Of a DNA stretch of 32,502 nucleotides, positions 23,932-30,658 are shown piece by piece (position 1 is the first letter of the stretch; every line of letters starts with the position of its first letter). Source of the DNA: Candidatus Aminicenantota bacterium. Its GTDB lineage: Bacteria; Acidobacteriota; Aminicenantia; Aminicenantales; CALLJL01. The notes below the pieces were generated by a model. The model saw only the letters and a program-made list of their open reading frames with translations, was not told the DNA's origin and did no database searches. Made by a program: the position numbers and the translations under genes. Location: NCBI GenBank assembly GCA_026416195.1, contig JAOAFQ010000101.1, positions 1 to 32,502 on the forward strand, in the 5' to 3' direction.

Positions 23932-26850
23932 ATGCGGCCTTATGGCTCATTTAAAAGGTTTATTATCATCCTTTTATCAATTTTTTTGGAGTCTTTTTCA
24001 GATATAAGAGCAGGCTTCGAAATATATCCAATCGTGGTAGGGGAAGAGGATTATGTCTATGTCCTTCAAGAAGCTCAAAAGAATCGAAGTCAGGGAAACT
24101 ATGAAGAAGCAGTTTTGCATTTTGATAAGGCAATCAATTTTATTAAAAGTAGGGCTCTAACAGAAAAATTATCCGGGAGAGAAGGATTATTAGAAGCAAT
24201 TGAGGGAAAAGGTCTCGTTTTGTGGAATTTAGGACAAATGAAGGAGGCGGCAGAATGCTTTAAAGAGGGAATGCTATTGGCTCGTCAGTGGAAGATGGCC
24301 ATATCAATGTCTTTCTTTGAGGGTTGCCTTGAGGTTTACGAGCTTTATCAAGATGGAAAGAATAAGCGGGGAAAGATGGATTATAGAGGAGCTATAAATA
24401 GTTTTGAAAAGGCCTTATTTATGGCTCGAAAATTGAGAAGTCCTGAGCTGGAATTGAAATGCCTTAGACAGGCTAGTCTAGTTTTTTTTGATCAGAACGA
24501 ATTAGAAAAATTTCGAATTCTAAATGAAAGAGGATTGAGAATAGCCCGTTTATTGAGTCACAAACTTGAGGAAGGCCGTTTCCTCAACAACATTGCCCTA
24601 TATCACTTGGAAAAAAGAGATTTAATAAATTCTTTTGCGATTTTAAATCGATCATCAATATTAATTGATGAAAAGGGGACGAATCAAGATAAAGCTGATT
24701 GCCTTTATAATTTAGGTTTAAGCATCTCGTTGGTAGGATTTTTTGATAGAGCAATAAAATATTTTAAAGAGGCAATGATACTAGACGAAAAAGAAGGGAA
24801 AATTGAAAATATTATTCTAGACCTTAATAATATTGGTTTATGTTTGTTAAAAAAAGGAGAGCTAAATAATGATGAGTCGATAATTAAAGAATCCCTTTCA
24901 TATTTTCATAAGGGGCTAAAATTATCAGAGAAAAATACAAATGTCAAAATGAGAATTATGATACTAAATAATTTAGCTATTGCCTTTAATTCATTAGGAA
25001 AAAGGAACAAGGCACAAAGCTTTTTGAATGAAGCCTTATCATTAAGCAAAAAATCTAAGGATACATATAGTTTGATAACAGTAAATGATACAGCAGGAAG
25101 TATTCATGCTGATAATGAGCCAAAATTAGCGCTAGAATATTTATTTGAAGCATTGTCTCACTTGTCAAAATTGAGGGAATTTCCTGAAGAGTGGATTATA
25201 CATTACAACATAGGACGAGCATATGAAAATATAAATAGGAATGAACAAGCATTACGTTATTATAATAGATCGATAGAACTTATTGATAGCTTAAGAAAAA
25301 GAATTAGCTACGATTTTTACCAAGTTGGCTTTCTTAGAAATAAAGAAGTAGTATTTGATGCTTTAATCCGTTTGAAAAAGAAAATGCACGATCAAATAAA
25401 TAATAGTAAAAGTAAAATAGAAGTATTTGAAGCAATTGAAAAAACAAAAGGGAAATCGTTCCTTTTTTTATTAAATAGCTTAAATTTAAGTTTGAACAAT
25501 AAAAAAGAAGATATTCAAGATACTGAAGATGATATAGAAAAAAGAAAGGGCGGCCTATTTTTACATGATTCCTTAATGTCAAGCGAAAAAAAACAATTTA
25601 AACAAATAAGAGAAGAAGATATTAAATTAATAAAAATTGCAGAGAAAAAGTATCAGTCATTAAATAATATAGAAAAGATTGTAAATGCTAAAATTTTAAC
25701 TATTGAAGAAATTCAATCAAGTTTATTGGACGAGAAAAGCGCAATATTTGAGTATTATATTGGGCATTGGGGATCCATAGGAATATTGATAACGAAGAGG
25801 GATTTCCATATTATAAATTTGCCAACAAAGGAAGAAATAGAAAAGTTGATAATCGGATATTCTAAATTGATATCAAATCAGCCATTAAAAAAATTTGCTG
25901 GGGAAAAAGCTGCAGAAAGAATATATTTAGAAATAATAAAGCCATTAGAAGAAAGACTTCCTAACAAAATTGAAAATTTAATTATAATTCCGGATGGATA
26001 TATTTATTATCTTCCGTTTGAAGCATTAATGACTAAAATAGATGGTAAATTAGAATATTTAGTAAAGAAATATAACATGATATATGCACCATCTGTATCA
26101 TCGTTATTTGTTATAAAGAAAGAAAATAAAGAAAACGAAGTTTTACATAAAGAGGTATTAGCGATTGGATATCCAAAATATAAAAATATTTTAGCGATAG
26201 ATATTGGAAAAAATGAAAATAAATTAAAAGAAAATATGTATATTTTTCAAAATGAGATTAGGTTTAAACCTTTGCCATATTCAAGAAAGGAAATAAAATA
26301 TATAAAAAATATCTTCGGTAGAGATAAAATTGATGTCTTAATGAGGGAAAAGGCAAAAGAAAGCATTTTAAAAAATATGAATATAATAAATTACAAAATA
26401 ATACATTTTGCATGTCATGGCTATATTGATGAAAGTTTTCCATTTAGGTCTTCTCTTATATTAACGCCAGAACCAGACAAGGGAGAAGATGGGTTTCTTC
26501 AAGCTCATGAGATATCAGAACTAGTGTTTAATGCAAAACTTGTTGTTCTTTCTGCTTGTCAATCAGCGAGAGGCCCCCTTGAAAAAGCTGAGGGAATATT
26601 AGGTTTAAATAGAGTATTCTTTACTAGCGGAGCTAAGGCTGTAATTTCTTCACTACGGCAAGTAAATGATCGTTCAAGCGCTGACCTTATGGGCAGGTTT
26701 TACAAACATCTAAGAAGAGGAATAACAATTGCTGAAGCCTTAAGAGAAGCGAAAATTGATATGTTAAAAACAAAGTTTAATCACCCTTTTTATTGGGCTG
26801 GATTTATACTCAGCGGAGACGGATTTTCAATTCTTTTTGGCCAGAATTAA
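23932..26850 (+). CDS. TPR-CHAT protein (caspase-like protease), exported
   Basis: 972 residues. The N-terminal basic segment and hydrophobic helix (about 8-22) look like a signal peptide or anchor. About ten tetratricopeptide repeats cover roughly 45-455 (for example GNYEEAVLHFDKAI, GFFDRAIKYFKEAM, NRNEQALRYYNRSI). A charged helical linker follows. The CHAT domain, a clan CD caspase-like peptidase, occupies about 640-968. It has IIPDGYIYYLPFEAL, the catalytic His829 in HFACHG, FRSSLIL, and the catalytic Cys876 in LSACQSA, with GLNRVFFTSGAKAVISSL and HPFYWAGFIL closing the fold. The dyad spacing (47 residues) equals that of the second CHAT gene. The gene's second half is visibly more AT-rich than the first. 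Its 3' end overlaps the convergent anti-sigma gene by 41 bases. Proteolysis of the anti-sigma factor is an attractive but untested role. Confidence 0.9.
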   Translation: MRPYGSFKRFIIILLSIFLESFSDIRAGFEIYPIVVGEEDYVYVLQEAQKNRSQGNYEEAVLHFDKAINFIKSRALTEKLSGREGLLEAIEGKGLVLWNLGQMKEAAECFKEGMLLARQWKMAISMSFFEGCLEVYELYQDGKNKRGKMDYRGAINSFEKALFMARKLRSPELELKCLRQASLVFFDQNELEKFRILNERGLRIARLLSHKLEEGRFLNNIALYHLEKRDLINSFAILNRSSILIDEKGTNQDKADCLYNLGLSISLVGFFDRAIKYFKEAMILDEKEGKIENIILDLNNIGLCLLKKGELNNDESIIKESLSYFHKGLKLSEKNTNVKMRIMILNNLAIAFNSLGKRNKAQSFLNEALSLSKKSKDTYSLITVNDTAGSIHADNEPKLALEYLFEALSHLSKLREFPEEWIIHYNIGRAYENINRNEQALRYYNRSIELIDSLRKRISYDFYQVGFLRNKEVVFDALIRLKKKMHDQINNSKSKIEVFEAIEKTKGKSFLFLLNSLNLSLNNKKEDIQDTEDDIEKRKGGLFLHDSLMSSEKKQFKQIREEDIKLIKIAEKKYQSLNNIEKIVNAKILTIEEIQSSLLDEKSAIFEYYIGHWGSIGILITKRDFHIINLPTKEEIEKLIIGYSKLISNQPLKKFAGEKAAERIYLEIIKPLEERLPNKIENLIIIPDGYIYYLPFEALMTKIDGKLEYLVKKYNMIYAPSVSSLFVIKKENKENEVLHKEVLAIGYPKYKNILAIDIGKNENKLKENMYIFQNEIRFKPLPYSRKEIKYIKNIFGRDKIDVLMREKAKESILKNMNIINYKIIHFACHGYIDESFPFRSSLILTPEPDKGEDGFLQAHEISELVFNAKLVVLSACQSARGPLEKAEGILGLNRVFFTSGAKAVISSLRQVNDRSSADLMGRFYKHLRRGITIAEALREAKIDMLKTKFNHPFYWAGFILSGDGFSILFGQN

Positions 26851-27547
26851 TTTTGGTTAATGGCAGTTCGCCCATCCAACTAAATATTATGTTACCTTCA
26901 GAATTTTCAGCTTCGAAACTTATTAAAAGCTGGTGGCCAGACTCAATCTGTTCACAAATGTCGGATGGTAGTCTAATTTGGCATTCATAAGTGATGTTGT
27001 TCCAAACCGAATTTAAAGAAGAGTCAAAAATATGAATTACATATGACTTTGCTTGAACTATTTGATCCCACTTTAAAAGATAAGGACAAGCTTCAGTAGG
27101 AGTAGCGTCATATACTAGTGAAAGATAGGTTGCAGCTTCAAAACTTCTCGTTATAGAATCTTTTGACATATTTACATATCTTACTGAAAAAAATAAAACA
27201 AAGCTAAAAAATAAAGTAAAGGTCAAATAAGGAACAAATTTTAAAAAGCGGACATTGAAAAAACATTCTGGTTTTTCCTTATCTAATTCATCATTAATAA
27301 CTTGGTGACGAAGGAGTGAGTCTATAAAATTATCTTCCTCTCTTATCAATTCTTTAAAGAAATAGAAAAGTCGAAGGCAATTATTGCATTCAACTATATG
27401 ATCAATAATTCTTCTTGTCTTTTTACTTGGAAATCTTATTGCTTCTATTATTTTCTCCGGAGTTGGGCAAGGCGTGTTGGGAATTATATTAATTGATTCT
27501 ATATATTTAGAAAATAAATGTTTTATGTCTCTAGTTCTTAGGTTCAT
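26810..27547 (-). CDS. Membrane-bound zinc-type anti-sigma factor with extracytoplasmic FN3/Ig-like domain
   Basis: 245 residues. The cytoplasmic N-terminal part contains His50-x3-Cys54-x2-Cys57 (HIVECNNC), the zinc anti-sigma (ZAS) motif, with another Cys at 27 (NTPCPTPEKI) placed as in zf-HC2-like proteins. One membrane helix lies at about 101-123. The C-terminal region (about 150-240) follows the pattern of an FN3/Ig-like repeat: YLLKWDQIVQAKSYVIHIFD, SVWNNITY, IRLPSDI, then GHQLLISFEAENSEGNIIFSW. By family knowledge the N-terminal domain sequesters an ECF sigma factor. The gene starts 17 bases inside the end of the sigma gene, the classic sigma/anti-sigma arrangement. The outer domain may be the signal receiver or cleavage target. 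Confidence 0.8.
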   Translation of the reverse strand: MNLRTRDIKHLFSKYIESINIIPNTPCPTPEKIIEAIRFPSKKTRRIIDHIVECNNCLRLFYFFKELIREEDNFIDSLLRHQVINDELDKEKPECFFNVRFLKFVPYLTFTLFFSFVLFFSVRYVNMSKDSITRSFEAATYLSLVYDATPTEACPYLLKWDQIVQAKSYVIHIFDSSLNSVWNNITYECQIRLPSDICEQIESGHQLLISFEAENSEGNIIFSWMGELPLTKINSGQKELKIRLR

Positions 27548-28070
27548 AGTAAATACTCTTTTCTTTTAAAATTTTTTTAAGATCATTAAGACCGCGATAA
27601 AGAAGATTTCTAGCTTTATTCTTACTCCAAGAATAATATCGAGCTATCTCATCTATATTCATATTTAATAAAAATAACTTTACAGCCTTCTTTCTAGAGT
27701 CTATAAGGCAGTTTAGGGCAGATACGATTAGTTCTTGAATTTTTTCTTCTGAAGGAAGTTCAGAATAGCAAGAAAGATTTTTTTCGGCAATCGTTCGCAT
27801 ATTCGTTTGATTTAATGAAGTTTCTTCTCTTTTCCATTTTCGGAGGTGGTCAATAACTGTTGATTCAATTATCTTTCTTATGTAAGACGTTTGATAATCA
27901 ATATTTTTCTCATTCATTAAGAGTTTCCAGAGCTTAATTCTTATTTCTTGGGCAACGTCATCTGGATCGATGCCATATCGTTGAAGGTCATATTTATGTA
28001 TTTGGATCCTAATAAAATGCGAAAAAGAGGCGAGAAGCTTTTCAAGATGATCTTCTTTGAATTTTGCCAC
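27531..28070 (-). CDS. ECF-family RNA polymerase sigma factor
   Basis: 179 residues beginning at GTG 28070; no ATG or better start lies upstream in frame. Region 2 (about 10-80) contains the helix GIDPDDVAQEIRIKLWKLL that binds core polymerase and the -10 element, followed by TSYIRKIIESTVIDHLRKWKRE. Region 4 (about 115-170) has a helix-turn-helix: LFLLNMNIDEIARYYSWSK, then NKARNLLYRGLNDLKK. There is no region 3, which fits ECF (group 4) sigma factors. It is co-transcribed with the anti-sigma gene and diverges from the sigma-54-type activator across 94 AT-rich bases. Target promoters are unknown; the flanking CHAT genes are candidates. The ECF subgroup cannot be fixed by eye. Confidence 0.9.
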   Translation of the reverse strand: MAKFKEDHLEKLLASFSHFIRIQIHKYDLQRYGIDPDDVAQEIRIKLWKLLMNEKNIDYQTSYIRKIIESTVIDHLRKWKREETSLNQTNMRTIAEKNLSCYSELPSEEKIQELIVSALNCLIDSRKKAVKLFLLNMNIDEIARYYSWSKNKARNLLYRGLNDLKKILKEKSIYYEPKN

Positions 28071-28164
28071 TTTCTAAATATCTAAATTAATAAAAATAAA
28101 TAGTCAAATATAAGTTCATAAATTATAACGTGCTTAAAAATAATATTTCTCATTATGAAATTAA

Positions 28165-29172
28165 ATGAGATTAAACATTTGTGAGGTCGTCATAAGTGTG
28201 ATAGAAAGACCTACAATGAACGATTGGCGAGAAGAAATAACATTAAATATCGAAGGAATAAAAATTATTGGCCAAGAATTGAATAGGGATAAGACGGAGA
28301 AATTGCTAATTCGAATTGCAAAAAGTAATAAAAATATTCTTATTCTTGGTGAAACTGGAACAGGCAAGGATGTTTTAGCGAAAAAAATTCATGACTGGAG
28401 TGATAAAAGAAATGACCCATTTGTTGCTATAAATTGTGCAAGTATTCCTCATGAGCTATTTGAAGCAGAACTTTTCGGCTTTTCAAAGGGATCATTTACA
28501 GGTGCTTATAATGAAAAGATAGGTCTTTTAGAAGCAGCTCAAAACGGCACTATCTTTCTAGATGAAATAGGTGAGTTATCTCTTTTTCATCAAGCCAAAT
28601 TGCTTAGAGTAGTAGAAAATAAAATCTTTCGAAGGATAGGTGAAACAAAAGAGAGACTATGTAAAGCAAGATTTATATTTGCCACAAATAAAGATTTAGT
28701 AGCTGCAGTAAAATCTGGTAGCTTTCGACAAGATTTATATTATCGGATAAGTATTGTTCAAATATATATTTCGCCATTAAGATTTAATCTTAATATAATT
28801 CCAAGTCTAATTAAATCAATATTAGATAGGGAAAATGAAAATCAAAACCAGAATAAAGTAATAACAAAAGAAGCTATACGAAAACTTATGAGTTATGATT
28901 ACCCCGGTAATATAAGAGAACTGATAAATATAATTGAAAGAGCATTCCTATTATCAGATGATGACATGATAAAACCAGATGATATCCATTTCGATAATAT
29001 TATTCATAAGGGTACAAATCATAAAGCCAAAAATGGCCTATCTGTTGATAGATTAAGAGAAGTATTAGAAGCCTGCCGATGGAACAAAAGTGAAGCGGCA
29101 AAAAGGATTGGGACAAGCAGAAGGCACTTATATAGATTAATACAAAAATATAAAATTGATTGTGTCATTTAA
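28165..29172 (+). CDS. Sigma-54-type AAA+ transcriptional activator lacking a sensor domain
   Basis: 335 residues. Only about 35 residues precede the AAA+ domain, so there is no receiver, PAS or GAF module. Walker A is GETGTGKD at 62-69. The sigma-54-contacting loop reads GSFTGA at 109-114 where most family members have GAFTGA. Walker B is TIFLDEIGE at 129-137, with sensor and arginine-finger residues in FRQDLYYR at 187-194. YPGNIRELINIIERA marks the end of the lid. A Fis-type helix-turn-helix (about 300-332: EACRWNKSEAAKRIGTSRRH) ends the protein. Start 28165 is the first ATG; 28216 is an alternative, and neither has a good ribosome site. Regulation by a partner protein or by expression level is likely. 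The divergent position next to the ECF sigma gene suggests a linked circuit. Confidence 0.87.
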   Translation: MRLNICEVVISVIERPTMNDWREEITLNIEGIKIIGQELNRDKTEKLLIRIAKSNKNILILGETGTGKDVLAKKIHDWSDKRNDPFVAINCASIPHELFEAELFGFSKGSFTGAYNEKIGLLEAAQNGTIFLDEIGELSLFHQAKLLRVVENKIFRRIGETKERLCKARFIFATNKDLVAAVKSGSFRQDLYYRISIVQIYISPLRFNLNIIPSLIKSILDRENENQNQNKVITKEAIRKLMSYDYPGNIRELINIIERAFLLSDDDMIKPDDIHFDNIIHKGTNHKAKNGLSVDRLREVLEACRWNKSEAAKRIGTSRRHLYRLIQKYKIDCVI

Positions 29173-29188
29173 AAATTAGCAATTGTTA

Positions 29189-29218
29189 TTGACAAAAAAG
29201 AAACTCGTCCATTATTAT
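29189..29218 (+). promoter_or_regulatory. Sigma-70-type promoter for the GT2 gene
   Basis: A perfect TTGACA (29189-29194) is followed after 18 bases by TATTAT (29213-29218), which overlaps a TATAAT at 29216-29221. It lies 45-75 bases before the glycosyltransferase ATG. This argues that the gene does not need the neighbouring sigma-54-type activator for basal transcription. Confidence 0.5.
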
Positions 29219-29262
29219 AATAAAAGAAAGAATAACTCAAAATTAAACACGGTTGCTGCGGA

Positions 29263-30648
29263 ATGTGGGGAAAAGGTTTTTTTGAATATGAAATAAACAA
29301 TAGAACCTCAGGGATTTTCGTTTTTTATCCGCTTTTAAAAGAAAAAAGAGATGTAACTGCAATTATAATTATTGTTGTTTCAGTCTCAATCATTATTATC
29401 TTGACAATTAAATTGGATATTATCCCTCAATGGGTTGACCTTATGAACAAGAACATATTAACAAAAGTAACTCTTTATTTGATAGCAGTTTTATGTAGTT
29501 TGCTAATTATAGGATTATTGTTCAGGACGATTTTATGGCTAAGATATCGACCTTTAACCGAAAGCGATTTAGAAAACATAGAATGGCCTTTTATTTCAAT
29601 AATTTTGCCATCATATAATGAATCTGAAATGATAGAGAAGGCAGTGGAATCCGTTTTTATGGCGGATTATCCAAAAGAGAAAATTGAAGTCATAATTGTA
29701 GACGACGGCTCTAATGATGGGACAAGCGAAAAATTGAAGTACTTAAAAAAAAAGTATGCCAGTTTATTAAAGATAATTCATTTTAAAATAAATCTAGGCA
29801 AAAGGAGAGCGCTTTACTCTGGCTTAAAAATTGCAAAAGGTGACATCATCATAACAATTGATTCAGATAGTATAATCGATAAAGATGCATTGAAAAATCT
29901 TATTGTTCCTATGATATTAGATACTAAAGTGGGGGCGGTAGCAGGTCGTGTGGCTGTGCTTAATGAAAAACAGAATCTTTTAACGAAAATGTTATCTGTA
30001 AATTACTCGATTTCATTTGATTTTGGACGAGCTTATCAAAGTGTGTTTGGGGGTGTGACAGTATGTCCAGGAGCATTGACTGCCTATAGGAAAAATGCAA
30101 TTAAATCAATTTTGAAAGATTGGGTTAACCAAGAATTTATGGGAAAAGCATGTACCCACGGTGAAGATAGGCACATGACTAGTCTAATATTAAAAAATGG
30201 GTATATAACTAAGTATCAATCAAATGCATTGATTTATACGTGTGTACCATCTAATATGATTCAATTAAATAGAATGTATATAAGATGGACAAGAAGTTAT
30301 ATAAGAGAGTCAATATTATATTTAAAATATTTGTTATTTGATATAAAAAGCAAAAGGCGCTTTATTTATTGGTGTGATTTTATATTATCAAATGTTATCT
30401 ATCCATTTCATATATTGTTGTCAGTTATATTAATTTATTCTGTTTTATATGAGCCTATATTCTTAATTAAACAGATAATATTTCTATTATGTATTTCGTT
30501 AATATTATCCCTTTATTATTTATGGAATCATAAAAATTTAAATTTTATTTTTGGAATCCCTTATAATATGATGTTATTATTATTCTTCTGGTGGATATTT
30601 CCATACTGCCTGTTAACCATAAATGAGCCGTCATGGTTGACTAGATAA
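29263..30648 (+). CDS. Processive family-2 glycosyltransferase, hyaluronan/chitin-synthase-like
   Basis: 461 residues. Two membrane helices (about 31-50 and 68-92) precede the cytoplasmic catalytic domain and several helices follow (about 360-455), as in processive polysaccharide synthases. The catalytic motifs are VDDGSNDGT (DDGS 147-150, nucleotide binding), DSDS at 200-203 (metal and UDP), GEDRHMT at 300-306 (catalytic base region), and RMYIRWTR at 337-344, corresponding to the QxxRW translocation motif with Arg for Gln. This set is characteristic of the hyaluronan/NodC/chitin synthase branch of GT2. The polymer is unknown. It is encoded between the activator and the second CHAT gene in the same AT-rich stretch and may be an output (exopolysaccharide) of the regulatory cluster. 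It has no strong ribosome site. Confidence 0.88.
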   Translation: MWGKGFFEYEINNRTSGIFVFYPLLKEKRDVTAIIIIVVSVSIIIILTIKLDIIPQWVDLMNKNILTKVTLYLIAVLCSLLIIGLLFRTILWLRYRPLTESDLENIEWPFISIILPSYNESEMIEKAVESVFMADYPKEKIEVIIVDDGSNDGTSEKLKYLKKKYASLLKIIHFKINLGKRRALYSGLKIAKGDIIITIDSDSIIDKDALKNLIVPMILDTKVGAVAGRVAVLNEKQNLLTKMLSVNYSISFDFGRAYQSVFGGVTVCPGALTAYRKNAIKSILKDWVNQEFMGKACTHGEDRHMTSLILKNGYITKYQSNALIYTCVPSNMIQLNRMYIRWTRSYIRESILYLKYLLFDIKSKRRFIYWCDFILSNVIYPFHILLSVILIYSVLYEPIFLIKQIIFLLCISLILSLYYLWNHKNLNFIFGIPYNMMLLLFFWWIFPYCLLTINEPSWLTR

Positions 30649-30658
30649 AAGATAAAAA

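Noticed and set aside
29173-29262. Sigma-54 (-24/-12) promoter upstream of the GT2 gene
   Set aside because: No GG-N10-GC element in a suitable context was found; a good TTGACA/TATTAT pair is present instead.
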